64,000 nucleotides of DNA, taken from the NCBI RefSeq assembly GCF_900090325.1, contig NZ_FMHW01000002.1, positions 930,001 through 994,000 on the forward strand, written 5' to 3'. The notes below the pieces were generated by a model. It was not told the DNA's origin. It did not search any database and worked only from the letters and a program-made list of their open reading frames with translations. A program made the position numbers and the translations under genes. Origin of the DNA: Micromonospora pallida. Its GTDB lineage: Bacteria; Actinomycetota; Actinomycetes; Mycobacteriales; Micromonosporaceae. This document shows, piece after piece, positions 1 to 9,003 of this stretch. Positions within the stretch are counted from its first letter, which is position 1; each line of letters opens with the position of its first letter.

Positions 1-1
1 C

Positions 2-2884
2 GGCCACCCGCCCTATGTACGTGTGGCCTTCCAGACTCGGCGTCAGCGCCGCATCGAACAGGTCGCCCTTCCGTTGGGATACGGGGTCGTCGGTGGACTG
101 TTGACTGGGCTGATCACCACCGGCTGGGAGGCCGCGCTACCGGCCGGACTGGTCTACGGGCTACTCACCGCCGTCCTGCCGTCCTGGCGACCGGCCCCAC
201 CAAGCCGCCGGGCCACCACGTCCCCGACTGACCTGGCCCACAACCGCCGTAACATCACCGCCACCGCGTTTCAACAGGCTCTGACCAGCGGCCCCGTGTT
301 CACCCTCATAGGGGCGCTGGCCCATACCCCGACGCCCTTGGCTATCGGTATCACGGCCGCCGCGGTCTACGGCATCACCGCCGGGCTCGTAGCCGGCGGC
401 TGGACCTGGACCCGGTTCCGTCTGACCCACACCCGTCTCGCACTGCAAGGCTGGCTGCCCTGGCGCCTGAAACCTCTCCTCGCCAGCGCCCACCACCACG
501 GCGTCCTACGCCAAGCAGGCACGGTCTACCAATTCCGCCACGCCATCCTCCAAGACCACCTCGCCCACACCGCGCACGTCCAACACCTCCGACTTCAGGC
601 CGACACCGGCGACGGGTACGCCGCCGGGCGGTTGGTCGACCTGCTTGTCGAGCAGGGCCGGGTTGACGAGCTGCGGGCTCGGGCCGATGCCGGCGACGAG
701 TACGCCGCCCGGCGGTTGGCCGACCTGCTTATCGGGCAGGGCCGCGTTGATGAGGCGATCGGCATCCTGCGGGTTCGGGCCGATGCCGGCGACGTGCACG
801 CCGCCCTGCGGTTGGTCGACCCGCTTGTCGGGCAGGGCCGCGTTGATGAGGCGATCGGCATCCTGCGGGTTCGGGCCGACGCCGGCGACGTGCACGCCGC
901 CGGGCGGTTGGTCGACCTGCTTGTCGAGCAGGGCCGGGTTGACGAGCTGCGGGCTCGAGCCGATGCCGGCCACGGGTACGCCGCCCTGCGGTTGGCCGAC
1001 CTGCTTATCGGGCAGGGCCGCGTTGATGAGGCGATCGGCATCCTGCGGGTTCGGGCCGACGCCGGCGACGTGCACGCCGCCGGGCGGTTGGTCGACCTGC
1101 TTGTCGAGCAGGGCCGGGTTGACGAGCTGCGGGCTCGAGCCGATGCCGGCCACGGGTACGCCGCCCTGCGGTTGGCCGACCTGCTTATCGGGCAGGGCCG
1201 CGTTGATGAGGCGATCGGCATCCTGCGGGTTCGGGCCGACGCCGGCGACGTGCACGCCGCCCGGCGGTTGGTCGACCTGCTTGTCGAGCAGGGCCGGGTT
1301 GACGAGCTGCGGGCTCGAGCCGATGCTGGCGACGAGTACGCCGCCCTGCGGTTGGCCGACCTGCTTATCGGGCAGGGCCGCGTTGATGAGGCGATCGGCA
1401 TCCTGCGGGTTCGGGCCGACGCCGACGACGTGCACGCCGCCCTGCGGTTGGTCGACCTGCTTATCGGGCAGGGCCGCGTTGATGAGGCGATCAGCATCCT
1501 GCGGGCTCGGGCCAACGCCGGCGACAGGCACACCGCCGCGCGGTTGGCCGACCTACTTGTCGAGCAGGGCCACGTTGACGAGCTGCGGGCTCGGGCCGAC
1601 ACCGGCGACAGGCACGCCGCCCGACGGTTGGCCGACCTGCTCGCAGGGCAGGGCCGGGTTGACGAGCTGCGGGCTCGGGCCGATGCCGGCGACAGGCACG
1701 CCGCCCAGCGGTTGGCCAACCTGCTTGTCAAGCAGGGCCACGTCGATGAGGCGATCGGCATCCTGCGGGCTCGGGCCGACGCCGGCGACTGGCACACCGC
1801 CGCGCGGTTGGTCGACCTGCTCGCAGGGCAGGGCCGGGTTGACGAGCTGCGGGTTCGAGCCGACGCCGGTGACAGGCACGCCGCCCGGCGGTTGGTCGAC
1901 CTGCTTGTCAAGCAGGGCCGGGTTGACGAGCTGCGGGCTCGGGCCGACGCCGGTGACAGGCACACCGCCGCGCGGTTGGTCGACCTGCTTGTCGAGCAGG
2001 GCCGGGTTGACGAGCTGCGGGCTCGAGCCAACGCCGGCGACGAGTACGCCGCCCGGCGGTTGGCCGACCTGCTTATCGGGCAGGGCCACGTTGATGAGGC
2101 GATCGGCATCCTGCGAGTTCGGGCTGACGCCGGCGACGTGCACGCCGCCCGGCGGTTGGCCGACCTGCTTGTCAAGCAGGGCCACGTCGATGAGGCGATC
2201 GGCATCCTGCGGGCTCGGGCCAACGCCGGCGACGAGTACGCCGCCCGGCGGTTGGTCGACCTGCTTGTCGAGCAGGGCCGGGTTGACGAGCTGCGGGCTC
2301 GAGCCAACGCTGGCGACAGGCACACCGCCGAGCGGTTGGCCAACCTGCTTGTCGAGCAGGGCCACGTCGATGAGGCGATCGGCATCCTGCGAGTTCGGGC
2401 CAACGCTGGCGACTGGCACGCCGCCGAGCGGTTGGTCGACCTGCTTATCGGGCAGGGCCACGTTGATGAGGCGATCGGCATCCTGCGAGTTCGGGCCAAC
2501 GCCGGCGACGGGCACGCCGCCCGGCGGTTGGTCGACCTGCTTATCGAGCAGGGCCAGGTTGACGAGCTGCGGGCTCGAGCCAACGCCGGCGACAGGCACA
2601 CCGCCGAGCGGTTGGCCAACCTGCTTGTCGAGCAGGGCCACGTTGATGAGGCGATCGGCATCCTGCGAGTTCGGGCCAACGCCGGCGACGAGTACGCCGC
2701 CGGGCGGTTGGTCGACCTGATTGTCGAGCAGGGCCGGGTTGACGAGCTGCGGGCTCGGGCCGACACCGGCGACAGGCACGCCGCCAGGCGGTTGGCCGAC
2801 CTGCTCGCAGGGCAGGGCAGCCCATCGTCGGAAGCTGTCTCGGAAACGACTAATAACAGTACGATTGATCAAAACCAGAGTTGA
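2..2884 (+). CDS. Membrane-anchored TPR/Sel1-like repeat protein, 5' partial
   Basis: The reading frame is open to the left edge, so the true start lies outside the window; an internal GTG at 23 is only the first start codon visible. Two hydrophobic blocks (about residues 18-50 and 90-125 from that GTG) look like paired membrane helices. They are followed by a stretch ending in FRHAILQDHLAHT, which resembles the end of the effector/winged region of actinobacterial NACHT/STAND ATPases (inference). The rest is about 25 repeats built on [VDEAIGILR or VDELR]-xRADAGDxxAAxRLxDLLxxQGR, helical hairpins of TPR/Sel1 character. A signal-sensing STAND protein whose NTPase domain lies upstream is the likeliest identity; a simple membrane scaffold is the alternative. 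Three other frames across the repeats are also open and are artefacts of the repetition. Confidence 0.7.
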   Translation, partial: GHPPYVRVAFQTRRQRRIEQVALPLGYGVVGGLLTGLITTGWEAALPAGLVYGLLTAVLPSWRPAPPSRRATTSPTDLAHNRRNITATAFQQALTSGPVFTLIGALAHTPTPLAIGITAAAVYGITAGLVAGGWTWTRFRLTHTRLALQGWLPWRLKPLLASAHHHGVLRQAGTVYQFRHAILQDHLAHTAHVQHLRLQADTGDGYAAGRLVDLLVEQGRVDELRARADAGDEYAARRLADLLIGQGRVDEAIGILRVRADAGDVHAALRLVDPLVGQGRVDEAIGILRVRADAGDVHAAGRLVDLLVEQGRVDELRARADAGHGYAALRLADLLIGQGRVDEAIGILRVRADAGDVHAAGRLVDLLVEQGRVDELRARADAGHGYAALRLADLLIGQGRVDEAIGILRVRADAGDVHAARRLVDLLVEQGRVDELRARADAGDEYAALRLADLLIGQGRVDEAIGILRVRADADDVHAALRLVDLLIGQGRVDEAISILRARANAGDRHTAARLADLLVEQGHVDELRARADTGDRHAARRLADLLAGQGRVDELRARADAGDRHAAQRLANLLVKQGHVDEAIGILRARADAGDWHTAARLVDLLAGQGRVDELRVRADAGDRHAARRLVDLLVKQGRVDELRARADAGDRHTAARLVDLLVEQGRVDELRARANAGDEYAARRLADLLIGQGHVDEAIGILRVRADAGDVHAARRLADLLVKQGHVDEAIGILRARANAGDEYAARRLVDLLVEQGRVDELRARANAGDRHTAERLANLLVEQGHVDEAIGILRVRANAGDWHAAERLVDLLIGQGHVDEAIGILRVRANAGDGHAARRLVDLLIEQGQVDELRARANAGDRHTAERLANLLVEQGHVDEAIGILRVRANAGDEYAAGRLVDLIVEQGRVDELRARADTGDRHAARRLADLLAGQGSPSSEAVSETTNNSTIDQNQS
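598..2820 (+). repeat. Tandem 84/96-bp coding repeats in near-identical copies
   Basis: The C-terminal array alternates a 28-residue unit (84 bp) and a 32-residue unit (96 bp). The 180-bp pair at 841-1020 is repeated base for base at 1021-1200, and the next pair differs by only a few bases. Such DNA-level identity implies recent expansion or gene conversion, and the copy number may differ between isolates or be collapsed in assemblies. Confidence 0.9.
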
Positions 2885-2887
2885 TGA

Positions 2888-3082
2888 ACGTTTCCGCAGA
2901 TTGCCAAGAGCGACCGGGCCCGAAACCCGTCTCAGGAGCCCACCCCGTGCCCCGACCTCGCGCACTACCTCGCCTGGCTGGCCGCGTTCGGACGGGACTC
3001 GCCGCAGGTCAGTCGCCCCGACGTCGACGTCTACCTCACCACGCTGCGACCAGACACCTCCCCCGAGTCGGCCGCGCCGTAG
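2888..3082 (+). pseudogene. Remnant of tyrosine recombinase N-terminal domain
   Basis: The frame opens just after the repeat gene and ends at a TAG. From about 2948 it reads PDLAHYLAWLAAFGRDSPQ followed by VSRPDVDVYLTTLRP, the pattern of the SAM-like core-binding domain of actinobacterial phage/element integrases. There is no start codon, no catalytic domain, and the frame stops after about 65 codons. It is best read as the scrap of an integrase left by an insertion or deletion. Family assignment is by pattern only. Confidence 0.5.
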
Positions 3083-3210
3083 TTACCGGGCCGAAACAAC
3101 GCCCGCCCTCCCTGGTCGCGGCACCGAATGAACGCCCGGGAACTTGGATTTCCATCACGCCTTACAGCGCTGGAGTTGTTTTCGGTCCGGAAACTACCAG
3201 TCGGGCGGGC

Positions 3211-3420
3211 CTATCGGTCAATGCCCATGATGTGGTTGGCGCGGGCGAAGAACTCGTCCTGCGCTGCGCCGTCGGCGTCGAGGGTGACATGGTGTTGGGC
3301 GTAGTCGCTGCCCTCTGGGCGACTGCTCGGGTCGAACGGCGTCGAACTCTCGTGGCGGGCGGTCCACTCCCGGTGCCACTCGCCGAGCGCGACCAGACGA
3401 CGACGGCGTTCGGGATTCAT
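3211..3420 (-). CDS. Hypothetical protein, 69 aa
   Basis: A short charged protein that begins with an Arg-rich stretch, contains WHREWTARHES near residue 15 and ends in FFARANHIMGIDR. The ATG at 3420 is the only sensible start; longer readings in this frame run into low-complexity Arg/Pro sequence typical of a shadow frame. I do not recognise the family. It lies downstream of the VWA gene on the same strand and may be the last gene of that transcript. Confidence 0.45.
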   Translation of the reverse strand: MNPERRRRLVALGEWHREWTARHESSTPFDPSSRPEGSDYAQHHVTLDADGAAQDEFFARANHIMGIDR

Positions 3421-3656
3421 GGCGCCCACAGTGCTGTCACCCCGTTCTAAGCGGATCCCAACAACGTAGCCTTGCCGATCCACACGCCGGCCTCTGCAGT
3501 GGGGTGTGCGAGGCCGCCTGGGGAGGCACGGAGCTCGCCGGCGCCAGCATCGCCGGATGGGCGCTGCGCTGTAGGCCGGGACTCCACGGGGGCGGGCCGG
3601 CCGGCACCGCCCGGACCGCGAGTGGCGGTGCTGGCAGTGCCGATCCCGGCGTCGGT

Positions 3657-5453
3657 TCAGTTGTTGCGTAGGGCGGTGGCGGCGGCGCGGGCGATGAGCC
3701 GTCCTGCATCGGCGGGGTTGCCGAGGACGGTGGCGTGGGCGCCCTTGAGTGGACGGGCGTCGGGTGGGCCGAGCCAGAGTAGTCCGCAGCCGGCGCGGAC
3801 GAGCCGGTCCAGACGTTTCTGGCCGTCGGTGATCTCGGCGGCGGTGAATTCGCCGTCGCTGACGACAACGAGCAGCCGCGCGCCGCCGCGCGGGTCGGCC
3901 AGGCTGAGGGCGGCGTCGAGGGCGTCGACCGCGAGGGGGAATCCCTGCGTGTTGTTCTCCCTGCCGAACAGGCGGACCTTCTCGGGTGGTTGGCCGGGGC
4001 GGGTCACGGCGGTGACGTACTGGCCGAAGGTGACGGTGGCGCTGGTGCCGCCGGCCCAGGCGGTGGCCTGCGCGGTGATCCACGCCGCCGAGGCGATCGG
4101 CCTGGCGAACGTTTCCACCGAGGGGGAGACGTCGGCGACGATCCCGACGTGGATCGGTGGCTGCGGCACGCGGCGGCGTTCGCTACGCCGCCACGGTTCG
4201 GAGGTGGGGATCTGCCCGGCGGCGCGCTGTGCGTCGGCGGCGAGCGCGGCGCGGGTGACGAGCCGGCCGGGCGGTGTCACCGAGGTGATGACTGCGTCGG
4301 TCGGTTCCCGGTAGGCGGCTTCCCGCAGTGCGCGGGCGAGCTGCCGCGCGGCGGCCCGCTCGTCGTCGTCGGGCTGCCGGCTCCGGTGCGGGGGAGGTTG
4401 CTTGCGTACCAGCGGTGACCCCTTGGTGCTCGCGCCACCTCCGCCGCCCGCGCCTGAGTCGCTCCCGAACACCGCGCCGGCCGCGTCCTGGGACCGTTTC
4501 TGCTGGTCGGCCTCGGCCTGGCGCTGCTGGGCCCGCTGTTCGGCGCGGGCGGCGGCAGCCGCAGCGGCCTGGGCGGCTTCGGCGTCGTGGACTGCCACGG
4601 CGCCGACGACGGAGCCAGCCGCCTTGCGCAGCACACCTCTGCCAGCGGGACTGCCGCCTGTGCCCTGCCCTGCCTGTCCCGTGCTGCCCTGCCCGGCCTG
4701 GGCAGGCCCCGGTGCGGGCAGCGCGGCGTCGGGGTCCACGCCCAGCGCGTCGCACCAGCGTCGACCGAGGGCGAGCATGGCCTCAGTGTCGTCGTCGGGC
4801 GCCTGATGCGCGTCGCGCCAGATCCGGGTGAGGGTGCCGAGCAGGGCGGGGCGCAGGATCCGGACGACAGCCCTGCGTAGCTGTTCGGCCTCGTCGGGGT
4901 CGATGACACCGGCGTCGACCCGGCCGAGGACGAGGGCGGCGCTGGCGGCGGCGGCCCACGCGTCGTCGGTGGTCGGGATGTCGTCGAGCAGGATCCTGGT
5001 GACGGCGGCGCGTAGCCAGCGGCGGTCGCCGGGCCTGCGGCTCAGCTGGGCGGCCTCGATGCGGGACTCCTCCAGCAGGGCGGCGGCCTCGGCCACCCGG
5101 GCGGGTCCGGACCCGAACTCCCAGCGGGTGTGCTGGGAGTGCGCGGCCTCGTGGACCAGCAGCCCCCACGCCACGGGGTACTTCTCTCGAGCATCCGGGT
5201 CGTGCGGGTCGACCGTGCGGGGGTCGACGCCGAGCTACGTGCCGTCGATTTCGATGGTGGCGCGTTCGCGGATGAAGCAGGCGGGTGCGCCGCCGCCGGC
5301 ACCGGGTTCGATGACGACGAGCAGGTCCTCCCGGCCGGCGATCGGTGGGATGTGCGCGCTGAGCGCAGCTGACATGCGGAGCCAGGCGTGGTCTGCCGGC
5401 AGCGGGGTGGAGGCGGCGTCGGGGTCAGCGTTGAGGTGTTTCGACAGCGACAT
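3657..5453 (-). pseudogene. VWA-domain putative metallopeptidase, interrupted by in-frame TAG
   Basis: The frame starts with ATG at 5453 (MSLSKHLNADPDAAS), runs 72 codons, meets TAG at 5235-5237, and continues in the same frame to 3657 with clean coding sequence: LGVDPRTVDPHDPDARE, then an HEAAH motif (zinc-type HExxH), and a C-terminal von Willebrand A domain with the MIDAS motif DVSPS and a VVVSDGEF strand. The full length would be 598 codons. This matches the predicted-metallopeptidase plus VWA architecture (DUF2201 type) that pairs with MoxR AAA ATPases, and such a gene lies directly upstream. A GTG at 5174 could restart translation, but HExxH would then sit at residues 8-12, so a restarted product is unlikely to be native. 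A one-base change (TAC to TAG) or a sequencing error explains the lesion. A low-complexity Ala/Gln linker separates the domains. Confidence 0.75.
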
Positions 5454-5475
5454 GGTGCTGCCCTCCTTTCCGGGG

Positions 5476-6753
5476 TTACAGCTGGTTGCCGAGGGCGAGC
5501 GGCAGGATCTTGGCCAGGCCGAAGGCTTGGCAGACGGCTTTGTGCACGACCTCGCGGTCCTCGACCGGGGCGAGGCCGATGAGGTTGGCCATGGCGGTGT
5601 CGACGCCGAGCACGTCGGCGATCCGCTTGAAGGCGAGCAGTTCCCGCAGTTGTGGCGCCCAGCCGATCTCGCCGCTGTCGTACTGGGTGGCGAGGTTGCG
5701 GGCGGCGCGCACCATCCGGGAGTCGACGCCGAGCGCGGCGGCCAGGTCGTAGTCGGAGGAAACCTTGACCTGGGTGGAAAACCTGGAGGCGAGGGCCTCG
5801 GTCAGCACGGCGCCGTGCACGCCCGGGTTGTGGCCGGCGACGACGTAGAAGCCGGGGGAGGCGGTGACAACCCTGCCAGCGGCGGCCTTGAGGATGATCT
5901 GCCGGCGGCCGTCCATGGCCGGGTAGACCACGGCGAGGACCTTCGGCTGGATCAGGGTGGCGTCGTCGATGAACAGCACTCCGCCGGCTTCCATCGCCCG
6001 CGGCAGCGGACCGGGCACGAACTCGTAGCCGCCGGCGTCGGTGGGCACGTAGTCCCCGACGATGTCCCCGACGGTGGTGTCGCCGTCGCCGGGCACCGTG
6101 TGCAGGTCGGCGCCGAACGCGGCCTCGATCAGCGAGGTCTTGCCGGTCCCCGGTGGCCCGTACAGCAGCACGGGCACGTCGGCGTCGCGCAGGTCGCGCA
6201 GCACGTCGACGTCGGGGCGTTTGGCCAGCAGCCGCGGGTAGTACAGCTGCCCGTTCGGGCGCCGCACCGGCCCGGTGGTCGGCTTACCCGGCGCGGGCGG
6301 CGTGGGGGTGGGGGTGCCCGGTCGCGGGGTCGACACAGCCGGGCGGGTGGTCGACGCCGACGCCGGCCGTGGGGCGGGGTTCGCCGGACGGGTGGCGGGC
6401 GCGGGTCGGGTGGCGGGCGGTGGCGCAGGCGGTAGCGGCGTCGGGTTGGCCCGGTGTTCGGCTGTTCCCGCCTGGGTGATGCGGTACTGCTTGGGCGAGC
6501 CGGGCAGGAGTTCGGCGTGGCCGCGCTCGGCGAGCCGGTCGCAGGCCTGACCGATCGCGCCGGAGGACCGACCGACCAGGATCGCGGCGATGTCGCCGAC
6601 GTCCATGGCGACTCCGGCGCTGGACAGTACGGCGAGGACCTGGTTCTGCAGCTCGCCGGCGCGTAACCTCGGCAGCCCGCTGACCGCGTTGATCCCGCTG
6701 CTGGGCGTGGAGCCGCTGGGCGTGGCGGGCGTGCCCGCTGTTGGTGTCGTCAT
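5476..6753 (-). CDS. MoxR-family AAA+ ATPase with N-terminal winged helix
   Basis: The 425-residue protein has a helix-turn-helix-like module at about residues 30-95 (LQNQVLAVLSSAGVAMDVGD...), a Pro/Thr-rich linker to about 165, and a MoxR-type AAA+ core with Walker A GPPGTGKTS (199-207) and Walker B VLFIDD (259-264). MoxR ATPases act as chaperones that remodel or activate partner complexes through VWA-domain proteins; the VWA/metallopeptidase gene begins 22 bp downstream on the same strand, so the two are almost certainly one operon. The ATG at 6753 is preferred over the upstream in-frame codons, which encode Pro/Arg-rich low-complexity sequence. Confidence 0.85.
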   Translation of the reverse strand: MTTPTAGTPATPSGSTPSSGINAVSGLPRLRAGELQNQVLAVLSSAGVAMDVGDIAAILVGRSSGAIGQACDRLAERGHAELLPGSPKQYRITQAGTAEHRANPTPLPPAPPPATRPAPATRPANPAPRPASASTTRPAVSTPRPGTPTPTPPAPGKPTTGPVRRPNGQLYYPRLLAKRPDVDVLRDLRDADVPVLLYGPPGTGKTSLIEAAFGADLHTVPGDGDTTVGDIVGDYVPTDAGGYEFVPGPLPRAMEAGGVLFIDDATLIQPKVLAVVYPAMDGRRQIILKAAAGRVVTASPGFYVVAGHNPGVHGAVLTEALASRFSTQVKVSSDYDLAAALGVDSRMVRAARNLATQYDSGEIGWAPQLRELLAFKRIADVLGVDTAMANLIGLAPVEDREVVHKAVCQAFGLAKILPLALGNQL

Positions 6754-6892
6754 CGCCGGTCCCCTGACGCCGCCGGTTGGTGCGGCGGGGACACGACTAC
6801 CGCCACCCGGTTGGGTGTTCAAGTCGCGGCCGGGGCTGGTGTGCTCTGGTGCGGGTTGAGGGTGCACGCGTGGTTCCTCCTGACAACGGGCA

Positions 6893-6925
6893 GGAGGTGG
6901 CCACGCCTCCGGCGCGGCCACCTCC
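6893..6925. terminator. 10-bp inverted repeat in the 6754-7137 gap
   Basis: GGAGGTGGCC (6893-6902) and GGCCACCTCC (6916-6925) form a perfect 10-bp stem with a 13-base loop. It lies downstream of the 7138 gene and upstream of the MoxR gene on the minus strand, so a transcription terminator or intercistronic hairpin is likely. No U-tract is evident. Nothing else is seen in the 384-bp gap. Confidence 0.4.
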
Positions 6926-7137
6926 CGATTGGGAATGGGTTGGTGCCGCGCCGAACCGCCCGGGGGAGGACGGGGCGGGCAACCGGTGGCGGTCGCCGGA
7001 AACGGGCGTCGGTCAGCTACGGATGACGCCGCGTAAACAGGTGGAGCGAGTGCCGCTCGCGTCGCGCGTCGAGGAGCCTGTGCGCGGAGCGGGTCAGGTG
7101 GTTGCGACTGGTGGGCGTGGTGGGGTCGATCGCGGCT

Positions 7138-7404
7138 TTACGTGGTCTGCCACACCCAGCGGCTGCCGGTGCCGTTGACGCCGTCACGCGTGCCGCGCGA
7201 TACGACCTCACCACGCTCGTCGATGACCTCGACGCGCCAGACCACCGACAGGCTGCGGTACTCGCGCTGCACGTGCTGTTTCACTGCGGTGAGGCTGGGG
7301 AACCGGGTTCCGACACCGGGCGGGACCTCGGTGATCGGGTGAGATGTCGGGTTGCCCTCCAGGTAGCGGTGCCCTCGTATCGACACCGCGAGGATCCTGA
7401 ACAT
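7138..7404 (-). CDS. Hypothetical protein, 88 aa
   Basis: A small, apparently soluble protein (MFRILAVSIRGHRYLEGN...) with a beta-rich pattern ending in GSRWVWQTT. The ATG at 7404 follows a CTGGAGAG ribosome-binding site at good spacing, which settles the start. It is one of a run of small minus-strand genes typical of actinomycete plasmids and integrative elements. Family not recognised. Confidence 0.6.
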   Translation of the reverse strand: MFRILAVSIRGHRYLEGNPTSHPITEVPPGVGTRFPSLTAVKQHVQREYRSLSVVWRVEVIDERGEVVSRGTRDGVNGTGSRWVWQTT

Positions 7405-7507
7405 GTCATCTCTCCAGGAGCTTGAGGCTTACTTTCCAAAGGGGTGCGCGCCACGCGGCCCTCGACCTGCTGCGGGAGTGCGGCCGCGGGTGCGCCGATC
7501 CTGGTCG

Positions 7508-8158
7508 CTAATCCGGCCACTCCTCCCACATCCAGGTGCCGGCGCCGACGGCGAACATGTCGTCGTCGTCCGGTGCGATGACCTCCCGAACGCCCTCGCC
7601 GTGCAGAAGGAGCACGTCGCCGCTGACGAATAGCTGTCCCGGCATGGAGTCGGGCTGCGCGCCATCGTGGCGCCACTGCTCGTCCACGTCAGCCGTCAGC
7701 CGCGCGACCACATCGCGAGTGAAGCGGGGCCTGGCCCAACCGTTCCAGTGCTGTGGCCCGACCTGGCAGGGGTAGGGCCCGCCGCTGGCGTTGGCGATGC
7801 GGACCACAGCGGGACGCCAGGATGAGGAGTCGGCGGCGCGCGTGCCGTCCGGGGTGAGCTGCCGCGCGGCACCGGCGGTGACCGCGGCGGCCAGGAGCGC
7901 GGCGATCGCCCGCCAGGCGCGCTCGATCGCCGTGACGGTGTCGGCGACGACGCCGCCGAGGTAGTCCGGGTCCTGGCTGATCGTGTACCGCAGGGCGGCA
8001 TCGGCGGTACCGCTGACGTGCTCGATCAGGACCGCGCACAGCCGGGCGGACTGCGTGTCGGTCGCAGCGACGCGCGGGTCGGCCAGGAGGGAGGTTTCGT
8101 CGAGGTCGTAGCCGAACTGCGTGGCGACCCGCACGAGCGGGCTTCGCGACGGAGGCAT
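7508..8158 (-). CDS. Hypothetical protein, 216 aa
   Basis: The product is mostly helical in its first half (DTQSARLCAVLIEHVSGTADAAL, then AIERAWRAIAALLAAAV, possibly an amphipathic or membrane-proximal helix) and polar in the second, ending in WMWEEWPD. The ATG at 8158 with GGAGAA just upstream is chosen over an upstream extension of Pro/Arg low-complexity sequence. No domain recognised. It shares strand and setting with the neighbouring element-backbone genes. Confidence 0.6.
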   Translation of the reverse strand: MPPSRSPLVRVATQFGYDLDETSLLADPRVAATDTQSARLCAVLIEHVSGTADAALRYTISQDPDYLGGVVADTVTAIERAWRAIAALLAAAVTAGAARQLTPDGTRAADSSSWRPAVVRIANASGGPYPCQVGPQHWNGWARPRFTRDVVARLTADVDEQWRHDGAQPDSMPGQLFVSGDVLLLHGEGVREVIAPDDDDMFAVGAGTWMWEEWPD

Positions 8159-8190
8159 GGAGTTCTCCAACAGAGATCGGCGGTGCCCAC

Positions 8191-8234
8191 GAGGACGGGC
8201 CCACGGCGCTGGAGGCCGCGGGCAGCCCGTCCTC
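8191..8234. terminator. Intercistronic 10-bp hairpin
   Basis: GAGGACGGGC (8191-8200) and GCCCGTCCTC (8225-8234) are perfectly complementary with a GC-rich loop. The hairpin lies between the 8387 and 8158 genes on the minus strand. It may end or attenuate transcription between them. Confidence 0.4.
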
Positions 8235-8386
8235 GGGGCGCCAGGTGGACGAGAGGGGCGAGCCAGGAGACCTGGGGGCGTCGCGGTGCCGGCTTGCCAA
8301 CGTGGTGCCACCGCCGTTGGCCGCGAGGGCGACCGACAGCGGGGGCGGGGACGCTCGTCATCCGGTTGACGCGCCGCAGGACGGGG

Positions 8387-8842
8387 TCAGTCGGAGACCG
8401 GGGTGTGGTTGATGCGGCTCGGGTTGACGACGGTGCAAAAGCTGCGGTGGACTCCCCGCCGGTAGCGGCCGTTGTCGCCGCCGAGCTGGACGAGGGAAAC
8501 CTTGTCGCCGGTGACGCGCAGCACGACATGGAGCTGCCCGGCGGGCTCGTGCCAGCCGGGTCCGGCGACCATGACGACGCTGCCCGGCCAGAGGATGGTG
8601 GGGGTGGCCTCGGGGGTGGGCGGCGTGCTGTCCTGCTGGCTGGCCGCAGTGATGGTGTTGTCGGGTGCTGGCTGGAACATGTCCTTGGGGGCCCGGATGG
8701 GGCGCCCGCCGGTCACGGGCGCGGCGATGAGGTTGACACGGTGCACTTCACGCACGCGATAGACGACGGTCTCCTCGCCCGGCCGGGCGAAGGCCGGGTC
8801 GATGACGACGAGATCGTCCGTGGTGAACGTGTGGCTGGGCAT
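8387..8842 (-). CDS. Hypothetical protein, 151 aa
   Basis: Begins MPSHTFTTDDLVVIDPAFARPG and contains IRAPKDMFQPAP and ILWPGSVVMVAGPGWHEP, suggesting a small beta-barrel or SH3-like fold in the C-terminal half (inference). The ATG at 8842 has CAGGAG upstream. It is separated from the upstream DUF4262 gene by a terminator-like hairpin, so it may have its own promoter. Not recognised as a named family. Confidence 0.6.
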   Translation of the reverse strand: MPSHTFTTDDLVVIDPAFARPGEETVVYRVREVHRVNLIAAPVTGGRPIRAPKDMFQPAPDNTITAASQQDSTPPTPEATPTILWPGSVVMVAGPGWHEPAGQLHVVLRVTGDKVSLVQLGGDNGRYRRGVHRSFCTVVNPSRINHTPVSD

Positions 8843-8885
8843 GGAAAACGACGCTCCTGACTGGATCTTCGTCGGACATGACAAA

Positions 8886-8908
8886 GCCCCACGCGGGGCG
8901 CGTGGGGC
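8886..8908 (-). terminator. Rho-independent-type terminator
   Basis: On the minus strand the stem GCCCCACGC/GCGTGGGGC (9 bp, 5-base loop) is followed directly by TTTG. It lies 95 bp beyond the stop of the DUF4262 gene and just before the ATG of the next minus-strand gene. Confidence 0.6.
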
Positions 8909-9003
8909 GGATCGATGGCTGTGTCGACGGCGGCGCTTCTGTTTGGTGTTGTCGGGCCGCAGAACGAATCGTGGGAGGCAGATGCCTGGCGCCGTGTGTT
9001 CGG

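Noticed and set aside
506-2965. Long open frames on the minus strand and in other plus frames across the repeat region
   Set aside because: They are forced by the near-identical coding repeats and have the low-complexity composition of shadow frames; the plus-strand frame has coherent TPR-like sequence and upstream membrane helices.
2881-3450. Plus-strand frame of about 190 codons after the repeat gene
   Set aside because: Composition is not protein-like, and it crosses an integrase-like fragment in another frame and the small minus-strand gene at 3211-3420.
4183-4909. Alternative minus-strand frames of about 200 codons across the VWA gene
   Set aside because: They are Arg/Pro-rich shadows of the VWA gene, whose own frame has the HExxH and MIDAS motifs.
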